Part shown: one piece after another, positions 53,378-63,373 of the stretch
Position numbering within the stretch: position 1 is the stretch's first letter
How the letters are laid out: each line of letters starts with the position of its first letter
Assembly (NCBI RefSeq): GCF_010730575.1
Contig: NZ_AP022614.1
Location: forward strand, 5,394,001 to 5,458,000
Length of the DNA stretch: 64,000 nt
Reading direction: 5' to 3'
Source: Mycobacterium parmense
GTDB taxonomy: Bacteria; Actinomycetota; Actinomycetes; Mycobacteriales; Mycobacteriaceae
Made by a program: the position numbers and the translations under genes
Notes under the pieces: model-generated
What the model was told of the DNA's origin: nothing
The model's database searches: none
Seen by the model: the letters and a program-made list of their open reading frames with translations, nothing else

Positions 53378-54552
53378 CCGCCCGCGTCGCGAAGCGCTGC
53401 CAGTCGCCTGATCGCCTCGTCCAGGGTGTCGTCGCGCTTGCAGAAAGTGAAGCGCACCAAGTGATTCCATACGTCAAGCTGTCCACCCGTGGGATCGCAG
53501 AACGCCGACATCGGAATGGCCGCCACCCCGACGCGCTCCGGTAGGGTCGCGCAGAACGCGGTGCTGTCGTCGTACCCGAGCGGACGCGGGTCGGCGCACA
53601 AGAAGTAGCTGCCGTCGCTGCGGTGCACTTCGAAACCGATTCCCGTCAGCCCCGCGGCCAGCCGGTCGCGCCGGGCCTGCAGGCACTCGCGGAAGTCGGA
53701 CACCCATCCGTCCTCGGTATCGAGCGCCAGCGCCACCGCGGGCTGCAACGGTGCACCCCCGACGTAGCTCAGGTACTGCTTGGCCGCACGCACGCCGGCA
53801 ATGAGTTCGGCCGGGCCGCAAGCCCATCCGATCTTCCAGCCCGTGCAGTTGAACATCTTGGACGCGCTGGAGACGGTGATCGTGCGCTCGCGCATGCCGT
53901 CGAAGCCGGCCAGCGGAAGGTGCCGGTGGCCGTCGAACACCAGGTGCTCATAGACCTCGTCGGTGAGCACCAAGAGGTCGGCCTCGACCGCGATCTCCGC
54001 GATGGCGCCCAACTCCGCCGCGCCGAGGACGGTGCCGGTGGGGTTGTGCGGTGAATTGACGATCAGCGCGCGGGTGCGGCGCGTCACCGCCCGCCGCAGT
54101 GCGTCGGCGTCCAGCGCGAAGCCGCTGCCGTCGGGCACCAACGGCACGGCGACCCGGCGGGCGCCGGCCATCGCGACGACGGGGGAGTACGAGTCGTAGA
54201 ACGGCTCGATGAGCAGCACCTCGGAGCCGGGTTCGACGAGGCCGATCACCGCCGCTGCGATCGCCTCCGTCGCGCCGACGGTCACCAGCACTTCGGTGTC
54301 AGGGTCGTATTCGGTGCCGAAATGCCGCCGGCGCTGGGCCGCAATCGCCTGCCGCAGCGGTGCGATGCCGATTCCGGGCGGGTACTGGTTGGCGCCGTCG
54401 GCGATCGCGTCCTGCGCCGCCTTCAGCATGGCCGGGGGGCCGTCTTCGTCGGGGAAACCCTGGCCGAGGTTCACCGCGCCGATCCGCGCGGCCAGCGCCG
54501 ACATCTCGGCGAACACCGTGGTCGCGTACGGACGCAGCCGCGACACCGTCAT
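53374..54552 (-). CDS. dapC: N-succinyldiaminopimelate aminotransferase DapC
   Basis: 392 residues from ATG (MTVSRLRPYATTVFAEMSAL); a longer frame upstream crosses the promoter. PLP-dependent fold type I aminotransferase: Lys232 in SSASKMFNC binds PLP, Asn170 in SPHNPTG, Asp198 and Tyr201 in TDEVYEHL, Arg in VRFTFCK binds the substrate carboxylate. Nearly identical to my memory of M. tuberculosis Rv0858c (DapC), which acts in lysine/meso-diaminopimelate synthesis for the cell wall. Gene order with fadA (divergent) matches that genome. Confidence 0.93.
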   Translation of the reverse strand: MTVSRLRPYATTVFAEMSALAARIGAVNLGQGFPDEDGPPAMLKAAQDAIADGANQYPPGIGIAPLRQAIAAQRRRHFGTEYDPDTEVLVTVGATEAIAAAVIGLVEPGSEVLLIEPFYDSYSPVVAMAGARRVAVPLVPDGSGFALDADALRRAVTRRTRALIVNSPHNPTGTVLGAAELGAIAEIAVEADLLVLTDEVYEHLVFDGHRHLPLAGFDGMRERTITVSSASKMFNCTGWKIGWACGPAELIAGVRAAKQYLSYVGGAPLQPAVALALDTEDGWVSDFRECLQARRDRLAAGLTGIGFEVHRSDGSYFLCADPRPLGYDDSTAFCATLPERVGVAAIPMSAFCDPTGGQLDVWNHLVRFTFCKRDDTLDEAIRRLAALRDAGG

Positions 54553-54751
54553 GGTGGTCGAGCTTAACTTCACGCCTCGGCGTGACCGCACCGTCACGCT
54601 CGGCGCGCGACGAACCGCAGCGTCACACCGGGTGTCACTGAGCTGCGCAATCCTGCCCAACCAACAGGTTGGCCGGGCGCTTTGTTAGGGTGCTGGGATC
54701 GGACCTACTCTGTAGGCGGATCCGAATCCCGATTGCGAACAGGAAGTCGAC

Positions 54752-55963
<1,212 letters not shown>

Positions 55964-55967
55964 GGCC

Positions 55968-58130
55968 GTGGCGCAGAACACCATCCAGACCGAGAACACC
56001 ATCCAGTGGGACAAGGATGCCGACGGCATCGTCACCCTGACGTTGGACGACCCCACCGGGTCGGCGAACGTGATGAACGAACACTACAGCGCGTCGATGC
56101 ACAATGCGGTCGAACGCCTTGCCGCCGAGAAGGATTCGATTACCGGCGTGGTGATCACCAGCGCGAAGAAGACCTTCTTCGCCGGCGGTGATCTCAAGGC
56201 GATGATCAACCTGGGCCCGGAGAACGCCGGCGAGGCGTTCGACACCGTCGAGTCGGTCAAGCGTGACCTGCGCGCCCTGGAGACCCTCGGCAAGCCGGTC
56301 GTGGCGGCCATCAACGGCGCCGCGCTGGGCGGCGGCCTGGAGATCGCGCTGGCCTGCCACCACCGAATTGCGGCCGACGTCAAGGGAAGCCAGCTCGGGT
56401 TGCCCGAGGTGACGCTGGGCCTGCTGCCCGGCGGTGGCGGGGTGACCCGCACCGTGCGGATGTTCGGCATCCAGAACGCCTTCATGAACATCCTGTCGCA
56501 GGGCACGCGCTTCAAGCCCGCCAAAGCCAAGGAGATCGGCCTGGTCGACGAGCTCGTCAGCTCGGTCGAGGAACTGGTTCCTGCTGCCAAGGCGTGGATC
56601 AAGGCCAACCCCGATTCGCACGAACAGCCTTGGGACAAAAAGGGTTACAAGATGCCCGGCGGCACGCCGTCCAGCCCCGCGCTGGCCGCCATCCTGCCGT
56701 CGTTCCCGGCGCTGCTGAAAAAGCAGCTCAAGGGTGCGCCGATGCCGGCGCCGCGGGCCATCCTGGACGCGGCCGTCGAGGGCGCGCAGGTGGACTTCGA
56801 CACCGCCAGCCGCATCGAGAGCCGCTACTTCACCCAGCTGGTCACCGGCCAGGTCGCCAAGAACATGATCCAGGCGTTCTTCTTCGACCTGGCCCACATC
56901 AACGGCGGCGGCTCGCGCCCCGACGGCATCGAGCCGGTCAAGATCAACAAGATCGGTGTGCTGGGCGCGGGCATGATGGGCGCCGGTATCGCCTACGTCT
57001 CGGCCAAGGCCGGTTACGAGGTTGTGCTCAAGGACGTCAGCATCGAGGCCGCCCAGAAGGGCAAGGGTTACTCGGAAAAGCTTGAGGCCAAGGCACTTCA
57101 GCGCGGCAAGACCACCGAGGAGAAGAGCAAGGCGCTGCTGGACCGCATCACGCCGTCCGCGGACCCGGCCGACTTCAAGGGCGTCGACTTCGTCATCGAG
57201 GCGGTGTTCGAGAACCAGGAGCTCAAGCACAAGGTCTTCCAGGAAATCGAGGACATCGTCGAACCCAACGCGCTGCTCGGGTCGAACACCTCGACGCTGC
57301 CGATCACCGGTCTGGCCACCGGCGTGAAGCGGCAGGAGGACTTCATCGGCATCCACTTCTTCTCCCCGGTCGACAAGATGCCGCTGGTCGAGATCATCAA
57401 GGGCGAGAAGACTTCCGACGAGGCGCTGGCGCGGGTGTTCGACTACACGCTGGCCATCGGCAAGACCCCGATCGTGGTCAACGACAGCCGCGGCTTCTTC
57501 ACCAGCCGCGTCATCGGCACCTTCGTGAACGAGGCGCTGGCGATGCTGGGTGAGGGAGTCGAGCCGGCCAGCATCGAGCACGCCGGTTCGCAGGCCGGGT
57601 ATCCCGCGCCGCCGCTGCAGCTGTCCGACGAGCTCAACCTGGAGCTGATGCACAAGATTGCGGCGGCCACCCGCAAGGGTGTCGAGGACGCCGGCGGCAC
57701 CTACGAGCCGCACCCGGCCGAGGCCGTCGTCGAGAAGATGATCGAGATCGGCCGGCCGTCGCGGCTGAAGGGCGCGGGCTTCTACGAGTACGTCGACGGC
57801 AAGCGCACCCGCCTGTGGCCGGGCCTGCGCGAGACGTTCAAGTCCGGTTCGTCGCAGCCGCCGCTGCAGGACATGGTCGACCGGATGCTGTTCGCCGAGG
57901 CGCTGGAAACCCAGAAGTGCCTCGACGAGGGCGTGCTCACGTCGACGGCCGACGCCAACATCGGGTCGATCATGGGCATCGGGTTCCCGCCGTACACCGG
58001 TGGCAGCGCGCAGTTCATCGTCGGCTACTCCGGTGCGGGTGGTATCGGCAAGGAGGCCTTCGTGGCGCGGGCCCGTGAGCTCGCGGCCAAGTACGGCGAC
58101 CGCTTCCTGCCGCCGGCCTCGCTGACGTAG
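55968..58130 (+). CDS. fadB: Multifunctional fatty acid oxidation protein FadB
   Basis: 720 residues from GTG. Residues 1-310 are an enoyl-CoA hydratase/isomerase domain (KKTFFAGGDLKAM; INGAALGGGLEIALAC with the first Glu; LPEVTLGLLPGGGG with the second). From about residue 327 the NAD-binding 3-hydroxyacyl-CoA dehydrogenase domain begins (GVLGAGMMGAGIAY), with the catalytic His in IGIHFFSPVDKMPLVEI and NDSRGFFTSRV. Forms the beta-oxidation trifunctional complex with FadA (Rv0860 orthologue). Followed at once by a strong terminator. Confidence 0.97.
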   Translation: MAQNTIQTENTIQWDKDADGIVTLTLDDPTGSANVMNEHYSASMHNAVERLAAEKDSITGVVITSAKKTFFAGGDLKAMINLGPENAGEAFDTVESVKRDLRALETLGKPVVAAINGAALGGGLEIALACHHRIAADVKGSQLGLPEVTLGLLPGGGGVTRTVRMFGIQNAFMNILSQGTRFKPAKAKEIGLVDELVSSVEELVPAAKAWIKANPDSHEQPWDKKGYKMPGGTPSSPALAAILPSFPALLKKQLKGAPMPAPRAILDAAVEGAQVDFDTASRIESRYFTQLVTGQVAKNMIQAFFFDLAHINGGGSRPDGIEPVKINKIGVLGAGMMGAGIAYVSAKAGYEVVLKDVSIEAAQKGKGYSEKLEAKALQRGKTTEEKSKALLDRITPSADPADFKGVDFVIEAVFENQELKHKVFQEIEDIVEPNALLGSNTSTLPITGLATGVKRQEDFIGIHFFSPVDKMPLVEIIKGEKTSDEALARVFDYTLAIGKTPIVVNDSRGFFTSRVIGTFVNEALAMLGEGVEPASIEHAGSQAGYPAPPLQLSDELNLELMHKIAAATRKGVEDAGGTYEPHPAEAVVEKMIEIGRPSRLKGAGFYEYVDGKRTRLWPGLRETFKSGSSQPPLQDMVDRMLFAEALETQKCLDEGVLTSTADANIGSIMGIGFPPYTGGSAQFIVGYSGAGGIGKEAFVARARELAAKYGDRFLPPASLT

Positions 58131-58136
58131 TCGCAG

Positions 58137-58183
58137 ACGTAAAGCCCCCCGAGACAGCAAGTTCGGGGGGCTTTACGTTTTTT
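58137..58183 (+). terminator. Rho-independent terminator after fadB
   Basis: Perfect 16-base stem ACGTAAAGCCCCCCGA with its complement at 58163-58178, ten-base loop, then a run of six T. Such canonical intrinsic terminators are uncommon in mycobacteria. It separates fadAB from the convergent methyltransferase gene. Confidence 0.92.
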
Positions 58184-58190
58184 CTGCTGC

Positions 58191-58775
58191 TCAGGCGCGC
58201 CGCTGGAACACATAGAACCGCGTGGGTGTCTGCTCGCGGTCCAACTCCTGTTCGCTGCCGGCGGACAGCAGCGTCCAGGCGGGCACGAACCGCCGTTCCA
58301 TCTCGGCGGGGTCGACGCCGCGCACGCCGAACCGGCCGCCGGGCAGGAACGCGACGACCACCAGCCGCGCATCGGCGGCGGTGACCGCCCCGACCTCCCG
58401 CACGTACGCCTCGCGGTCGGCGTCGCTCATGTTGTGCAGGCAGCCGTTGTCGACCACCAGCCGGAAGCCGGTGCCCAGTCCGGCCTGACTCAGCCGCGTG
58501 ACATCGGCGCGCACGAAGTTGATCGACGCCTTGGCGGCTCGCGCCTTCGCACGGGCTTTGTCGAGCGCCTGGGACACGTAGTCGACCCCGGTGACGGTCC
58601 AGCCGCGCTCGGCGAGGTAGATGGACGTGTCCCCGGTCCCGCATCCCAGGTCGAGGGCGCTGCCCGGAGGGAGCGTCTCGACGAGGTCCCGCAGGCTCTG
58701 CGCGATGGGATGGCCGTCCCACGGCGTGAAGCCCAGCCGGTAGAAGAGCCGGAAGAGGGTGTGTTTGGAAGCCAC
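58191..58775 (-). CDS. SAM-dependent methyltransferase (class I)
   Basis: 194 residues from GTG. SAM site LDLGCGTGDTSIYLAE at 41-56, acidic residue of motif II in TVTGVDYVSQ, and VRADVTRL as motif III. The C-terminal half has LLSAGSEQELDREQTP and an FYVF strand. The family includes small thiopurine- or tellurite-type methyltransferases. Substrate unknown. The preceding LLM gene ends three bases upstream, so they are co-transcribed. Confidence 0.9.
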   Translation of the reverse strand: MASKHTLFRLFYRLGFTPWDGHPIAQSLRDLVETLPPGSALDLGCGTGDTSIYLAERGWTVTGVDYVSQALDKARAKARAAKASINFVRADVTRLSQAGLGTGFRLVVDNGCLHNMSDADREAYVREVGAVTAADARLVVVAFLPGGRFGVRGVDPAEMERRFVPAWTLLSAGSEQELDREQTPTRFYVFQRRA

Positions 58776-58778
58776 GGC

Positions 58779-59642
58779 TCAACCGCGGTGGGCGGCGGCA
58801 ATTCGGCGCCATTGGTCGCGGGGGAAGGCCTGCGGATCGGCGAGCAGAACCTGGACGCAGACATGGTCGGCGCCGGCCGCGCGATGCTCGTCGACCCGGC
58901 GCATGACCGCCTCCTCGTCGCCCCACGCGATGATCGCGTCGAACAGCCGCGTGCTGACGTGCTCCAGGTCGTCCTCGGAGAATCCGCTGCGCAGCAGATT
59001 GTTCGCGTAGTTGGGTAACGCGAGATATGCACGCAGCCAGTCGGTTCCGATGCTGCGCGCCTCATCGGCGCTCTCGGTGAGGATCACCGTCTGTTCCGGT
59101 AGCAGCAGCGGACCCTTGCCCAGAGTCGCACGCGCCGAAGCGGTGTGCTCCGGCGTGACCAGATAGGGGTGCGCTCCGCGGGTCCGGCTCGCCGACAGGG
59201 CCAGCATTTTGGGACCGAGCGCGGCCAGTACCCGGCTGGCGGCGGGCACCGGCCGCTCGGCGGCGTCCAACCCGTCCAGGAACGACGCCGTCGCCGCCAG
59301 CGGCTTGCGGTAGCGGCCCGGATTACCGGCGTCGATCAGCGGGGCGTGGCTGACGCCGATGCCCAGCAGGAAGCGGTCGCCGTGCTCGGCGGTGAGCGCC
59401 GCGTAGGACTCGGCGACGTCGTCCGGTGAGTGCATCCACAGGTTGAGGATCCCGGTGGCGATGACCGTGCGTTCGGTCGCGGCGAGCAGGCGGCCCACGG
59501 CGTCGAACACCGGGCCGCCGACGTCGGGGATCCACAGCGCCGCGAACCCGAGCTCATCCAATTCAGCTGCGGCGTCGGCCGATTCGGATGGATCGCCGTA
59601 GCGCAATTGGCTGCTCCACACCCCGACACCGTTAAGCTCCAT
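58779..59642 (-). CDS. F420-dependent LLM-class oxidoreductase
   Basis: 287 residues. Luciferase-like TIM-barrel: ELDELGFAALWIPDVGG, VIATGILNLWMHSPDDVAESYAALTAEHGDRFLLGIGVSHAPLID, and a C-terminal VDEHRAAGADHVCVQVL. The layout matches the mycobacterial subgroup annotated as F420-dependent LLM oxidoreductases of unknown substrate. F420 use is inferred from family and host. Seven bases separate it from the upstream FAD monooxygenase. Confidence 0.9.
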   Translation of the reverse strand: MELNGVGVWSSQLRYGDPSESADAAAELDELGFAALWIPDVGGPVFDAVGRLLAATERTVIATGILNLWMHSPDDVAESYAALTAEHGDRFLLGIGVSHAPLIDAGNPGRYRKPLAATASFLDGLDAAERPVPAASRVLAALGPKMLALSASRTRGAHPYLVTPEHTASARATLGKGPLLLPEQTVILTESADEARSIGTDWLRAYLALPNYANNLLRSGFSEDDLEHVSTRLFDAIIAWGDEEAVMRRVDEHRAAGADHVCVQVLLADPQAFPRDQWRRIAAAHRG

Positions 59643-59648
59643 TGGCCA

Positions 59649-60884
59649 TCATTCCTCTCCGGGTACCTTGTCATCGGTGTAGTCGTCATCGGTGTAGTCG
59701 GGCACCGGCATCGAGTCGTACAGCCGGACCCCTTTGGTGTTCAACTTCGCCATCGACCGCGACAGCGACCCGGGCAACCGCGACACCAGCTGGGCGCCAT
59801 GCGTCAAGGCCCAGACTCCGAATCGGGACTCGGGGACGATGCTCTTGGCCGCTCCCCGGGCGAAGGTCCGGCTGGCTTGCACCGGCTCGCGCATCCGTAG
59901 TTCGTAGGCGGCGAACGCGCGCAGGTGATCGCCCTCGGCCCGGGCAAGCTCGCCGGCCAGCACGTAGGCGCCGAGCACCGCGAGGCTGGTGCTGCCGCCC
60001 ACGGCGGGGCCGGGGCAATAGCCGGCGTCGCCGACGAGGGTGACCCGGCGGCGCGACCAGATGTTCATCCGGAGTTGAGTGATCGCGTCGAAGTAGAACG
60101 CCGGCGTGCGGTCGATCTCCTCGAGCCACCGGTCCACCTGGGCGGCCATGCCGCTCAAGGCCCCGCTCAGCAACGCCTTCTGCCCCGACACGTCGCGATG
60201 GTCGTAGTCGAGCTGCCGGGCCACCCGGAACAAGAACACCACCCGCGCGTCGTCCAGGTGCTCCGCGGTGTAGATCGCCGCGATGCGGCCGACGCCGACG
60301 TGACCGATCATCTGGCCCGCGTTGGCCAGCGTCTTGGGTGCCGACAGGACCGCCAAGTATCCGCCGATGAACCGCGTGAGGTCTGCGTCCTCGCCGAACG
60401 TCAGGCGCCGGACGTTGGAGTGCAGCCCGTCGGCGCCGACCACGACGTCGAAATTGCGGGTCGGGCCGTGCTCGAAGGTCACCTCCCCGTCGGGGTCGAT
60501 CGCCGTGATGGTGTCCCCGAAGATGTACTCGACATCGTCGCGGGTGACCTCGTAGTAGATCTCGCTGAGGTCGTCGCGCATGATCTCGACATGCCGGTCG
60601 GAGGCGGCGGCGTAGATCTTGGTGAGGTCGATTTCGGTGGGCCGAGTCTGTCCTTCGCGAAACACCGTCAACCGATTGGTTCCGGTCGCGCGGGCTTCGA
60701 TCTGGGGCAGGACGCCCATCTTCGCCGAGATCTCCATCGCCGGGCGGAAGAGGTCGACGGCGTGGCCGCCGGTCTTGCGCAGGTTCGCCGCCCGCTCCAC
60801 GACGGTGACGTCGAAGCCGTACCGGTTCATCCAGTACGCCAGCACCGGCCCGGCGATGCTGGCACCGGAGATGAGGATCTGCAA
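59649..60884 (-). CDS. FAD-dependent monooxygenase (group A hydroxylase type)
   Basis: 411 residues. FAD site ISGASIAGPVLAYWMNRYGFDVTVVER at the N-terminus, DG motif VVGADGLHSNVRRLTFG near residue 165, and LVGDAGYCPGPAVGGSTSLA near residue 285 for the FAD ribityl contact. Para-hydroxybenzoate-hydroxylase-like fold; related proteins hydroxylate aromatics or inactivate tetracyclines and rifamycins. The C-terminus carries a short duplicated DYTDD (bases 59675-59710). First gene of a three-gene leftward operon. Confidence 0.92.
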   Translation of the reverse strand: MQILISGASIAGPVLAYWMNRYGFDVTVVERAANLRKTGGHAVDLFRPAMEISAKMGVLPQIEARATGTNRLTVFREGQTRPTEIDLTKIYAAASDRHVEIMRDDLSEIYYEVTRDDVEYIFGDTITAIDPDGEVTFEHGPTRNFDVVVGADGLHSNVRRLTFGEDADLTRFIGGYLAVLSAPKTLANAGQMIGHVGVGRIAAIYTAEHLDDARVVFLFRVARQLDYDHRDVSGQKALLSGALSGMAAQVDRWLEEIDRTPAFYFDAITQLRMNIWSRRRVTLVGDAGYCPGPAVGGSTSLAVLGAYVLAGELARAEGDHLRAFAAYELRMREPVQASRTFARGAAKSIVPESRFGVWALTHGAQLVSRLPGSLSRSMAKLNTKGVRLYDSMPVPDYTDDDYTDDKVPGEE

Positions 60885-60972
60885 CGCGGCCTCCTGCGCT
60901 TGCTCGACGCTCAGCCTAACCAGGAGGTCTGTGCGCGGCGCAGGTCGCGGCAGGGCTCGCCGCGCCCGGCGC

Positions 60973-61245
60973 TTAGGTCCCGGCCCCGTTCGCGGTGCTT
61001 TGGTCCTGCGCGTTCTGCGTGAAGATGTCGCCGGAGGTCTGGCCGTTGTCGTTGACGGAGTTGCCGTTGTCGTCGACGGCGACGACGCGACCCGCAGCGC
61101 TTGGTGCCGCCGGGGCCGGCGAGTGCACCGGCCAGGTGGCGAAACCGAGCGCCGCGACGGCCGTGGCCCCCGCCAAGACGACTCGTGCTCGGATACGCCT
61201 GCGCCGGACGTCTGTTGAATGCGTTTGCTGTCGTTTGGGTGTCAT
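60973..61245 (-). CDS. Small secreted or membrane-anchored protein
   Basis: 90 residues from ATG. Basic N-terminus (RRRRIRAR), a hydrophobic segment VVLAGATAVAALGFATWPV that can be a signal peptide or anchor, then a polar, Asn/Gln/Asp-rich tail (VDDNGNSVNDNGQTSGD). No cysteine and no known motif. Codon use is ordinary for the window. Function unknown. Confidence 0.6.
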   Translation of the reverse strand: MTPKRQQTHSTDVRRRRIRARVVLAGATAVAALGFATWPVHSPAPAAPSAAGRVVAVDDNGNSVNDNGQTSGDIFTQNAQDQSTANGAGT

Positions 61246-61431
61246 GCATCGGGTTTACGGCTCGGCGGTGAGCGCCGGCTGGGCCTGAGTTATCGATCGG
61301 CTGTGACGCCGTTTCGGCTTCAAGGGCGCCGGCGACAGGAGCGCACGGTGGTAACGGCGACGAAGGCGGGCTGACGATTGGCCCGCTCACGGCGCCCGCC
61401 GCGCCGCGTGCTAGCCGCGCCATCGCGCGGC

Positions 61432-61444
61432 TAGAGTCACCGCC
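61432..61444 (+). promoter_or_regulatory. -10 (TAGAGT) of probable leaderless transcript
   Basis: TAGAGT at 61432-61437, seven bases before the ATG at 61445, no ribosome site. Same spacing as the leaderless candidates at 50809, 52398 and 52908. Confidence 0.5.
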
Positions 61445-62434
61445 ATGCGCTTTGGTCTCTTCATTCCGCAAGGCTGGCGAATGGATCTGGTCGGCATCGA
61501 GCCCGAGAAGCACTGGGAGGTGATGCGCGAGCTGGCCGCCCACGCGGATGGAGGCGCCTGGGATTCGCTGTGGGTGTACGACCACTTCCACACCGTTCCG
61601 ACGCCGACGGACCAGGCCACACACGAGGCGTGGTCGCTGATGGCCGCATACGCGGCGACCACGTCGCGGATCAAGCTCGGCCAGATGTGCACGGCGATGA
61701 GCTACCGCAACCCCGTCTACCTCGCCAAGGTCGCTGCGACCGCCGACATCATCTCCGGTGGTCGGATCCAGATGGGCATCGGCGGCGGTTGGTACGAACA
61801 CGAATGGCGCGCTTACGGGTACGGCTTCCCGTCGGCGGGGGTGCGGTTGGGCCGGCTGGACGAGGGCGTGCAGATCATGCGTGACGCCTGGCGCGACGGG
61901 AAGGTCAGCTTCGACGGCAGGCATTACCAGGTCGACGGAGCGATAGTCGCGCCGAAGCCGTTGCAGGACAATGGGATTCCGCTGTGGATCGCCGGCGGCG
62001 GCGAGAAGGTGACGCTACGCATCGCCGCGCGGTACGCGCAGTACACCAACTTCACCCCGGAACCCGAGGCGTTCGCCCACAAGTCGGAAGTGTTGGCCGG
62101 GCATTGTGCGGCGGTCGGCACCGACTTCGACGCCATCGTGCGTTCGGTCAACGTGAACGCGGTCGTCGGCTCATCCGACGACGACGTGAAGGACCGGCTG
62201 CGGCAGGTCCGCGACCGGATGACCGGCTATGTGCCGGACGCCGCGGCCGACGCGATGGTCGCCAACACCGCCGGACCGGACTCGGCGACGGGAACGCCGG
62301 AACAGGTGGTCGAGCGCCTGACCAGGATCCGTGACCTCGGATGCGAGTACGTCATCTGCTACTTCCCGGAGGCCGCCTACGATCGCACCGGAATCGAGCT
62401 GTTCGAACGCGAAGTGATTCCCGCGTTGAGCTGA
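61445..62434 (+). CDS. F420-dependent LLM-class oxidoreductase
   Basis: 329 residues. MRFGLFIPQGWRMDLVGI, DSLWVYDHFHTVPTP, LGQMCTAMSYRNPVYLAKVAATADIISGGR and MGIGGGWYEHEWRAYGYGFP are textbook LLM-family segments for the F420-using branch of mycobacteria. C-terminal GTPEQVVERLTRIRDLGCEYVICYF completes the barrel. Only distantly similar to 58779-59642. Substrate unknown. Tail-to-tail with the small monooxygenase gene five bases away. Confidence 0.92.
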   Translation: MRFGLFIPQGWRMDLVGIEPEKHWEVMRELAAHADGGAWDSLWVYDHFHTVPTPTDQATHEAWSLMAAYAATTSRIKLGQMCTAMSYRNPVYLAKVAATADIISGGRIQMGIGGGWYEHEWRAYGYGFPSAGVRLGRLDEGVQIMRDAWRDGKVSFDGRHYQVDGAIVAPKPLQDNGIPLWIAGGGEKVTLRIAARYAQYTNFTPEPEAFAHKSEVLAGHCAAVGTDFDAIVRSVNVNAVVGSSDDDVKDRLRQVRDRMTGYVPDAAADAMVANTAGPDSATGTPEQVVERLTRIRDLGCEYVICYFPEAAYDRTGIELFEREVIPALS

Positions 62435-62439
62435 GCCCG

Positions 62440-62733
62440 TCAGATGTCGGCGACGGCGTACCTGATCTTGACCGGCGGCGCGGCGAGCAACGGCGGGAGC
62501 TGGGTCACTTTGCCCTCCCCGGCGCGGAACGCGCGGTAAGCCTCGTCGGCCTCGACCGACTCCCAGAGCTCGTAGATGAGCCAGTGCGCCTCGTCGTCCT
62601 GGTCGACCAGCACGTCGGTGCCGAGGTTGCCCTCGAAGGCGCGGGTCGCCTTGAGCGTCTCGCGCATGAGATCGCGGCCCGCGGCCACCGCTTCGGGCTT
62701 GAACCTGAGTTCGAGTGTCACCGTGACCGGCAT
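62440..62733 (-). CDS. Antibiotic biosynthesis monooxygenase (ABM)-like small protein
   Basis: 97 residues. VTVTLELRFKPEAVAAGRDLMRETLKATRAFEGNLGTDVLVDQDD and HWLIYELWESVEADEAYRAF match the dimeric alpha-beta barrel of the ABM/quinol monooxygenase family. These small cofactor-free enzymes oxidise quinols or act on haem, though many are unproven. No operon partner; divergent from the gene at 62897. Confidence 0.85.
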   Translation of the reverse strand: MPVTVTLELRFKPEAVAAGRDLMRETLKATRAFEGNLGTDVLVDQDDEAHWLIYELWESVEADEAYRAFRAGEGKVTQLPPLLAAPPVKIRYAVADI

Positions 62734-62822
62734 CGTCGTCTCCTCGCTTCTTCAACAGTGCTGCGCGCGCAGATCCTCGCCAAGATAGCCCAGGCCGGGA
62801 CGCTGTCGGTTGGCGAGAATGT

Positions 62823-62850
62823 GGTTTCCACTTTACGGAAACCTGTTATA
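62823..62850. promoter_or_regulatory. Inverted repeat and KstR-like core in promoter
   Basis: GGTTTCC (62823-62829), seven bases, GGAAACC (62837-62843). The second arm runs into AACCTGTT (62840-62847), which fits the AACnnGTT core of the KstR site, with the 3' outer A matched but the 5' outer T not. It lies 47-74 bases before the gene at 62897, in a divergent promoter. Confidence 0.4.
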
Positions 62851-62896
62851 CGGTTCAGTGAGACCGATTCTGTTGGCGGAGACGGAGGATTCCTCG

Positions 62897-63313
62897 ATGC
62901 AGAAGGCGCTCGCGCCCGAGATCTCGACCTGGCCCGACGAGAACCCACAGCTGATCGGCAGTCGTTGCGGCAGCTGCGGGGCGACCACCTTCCCGGTTCA
63001 GCAATGGTGCCCACGCTGCAGCGCCGGCGAGATGACCGACGTGCTGCTGCCCCGCCGCGGAACGCTGGTGGCGTGGACGACCCAGGGCTTCCCGCCCGGG
63101 GCTCCGTATGCGGGCCCGGCCGGCAAGGACTTCGTGCCGTTCGGCGTCGGTTTGGTCCAGCTCGACGACGTGATCCGCGTCGAGGGCCGGCTGACCGAGA
63201 ACGACCCCGCCAAGCTGCGGTTCGGCCAGGAGGTCGAGCTGACGATGGTGCCGCTGGTCAACGACGAAGACGGCGCCGAAATCATGACGTTCGCATTCCA
63301 GCCGGTTCAGTGA
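62897..63313 (+). CDS. Zinc-ribbon/OB-fold (DUF35-type) acyl-CoA-associated protein
   Basis: 138 residues from the ATG with GGAGG eight bases upstream; the longer frame covers the promoter. Zinc ribbon CGSCGATTFPVQQWCPRC at about residues 24-41, then a five-strand OB fold (RRGTLVAWTTQGFPPG; EVELTMVPL). This family is found beside SCP-x-type thiolases and forms complexes with them in steroid side-chain degradation (ChsH2/Ltp2 type). Here it is 60 bases before such a thiolase, so a two-protein aldolase/thiolase complex is likely. Confidence 0.9.
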   Translation: MQKALAPEISTWPDENPQLIGSRCGSCGATTFPVQQWCPRCSAGEMTDVLLPRRGTLVAWTTQGFPPGAPYAGPAGKDFVPFGVGLVQLDDVIRVEGRLTENDPAKLRFGQEVELTMVPLVNDEDGAEIMTFAFQPVQ

Positions 63314-63373
63314 CGATCGCCGCGGCCGAGCCGGGCCAGGCGGTGCGCCACCATCCATCAGAGGAGCCACGAG

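Noticed and set aside
54663..54670. AACAGGTT as a KstR site before fadA
   Set aside because: Only the core matches; both outer bases of the consensus are wrong, and an eight-base core is expected by chance in 64 kb.
59675..59710. Direct repeat coding DYTDD twice at the end of the FAD monooxygenase
   Set aside because: A short two-copy duplication in a disordered tail; no sign of function.
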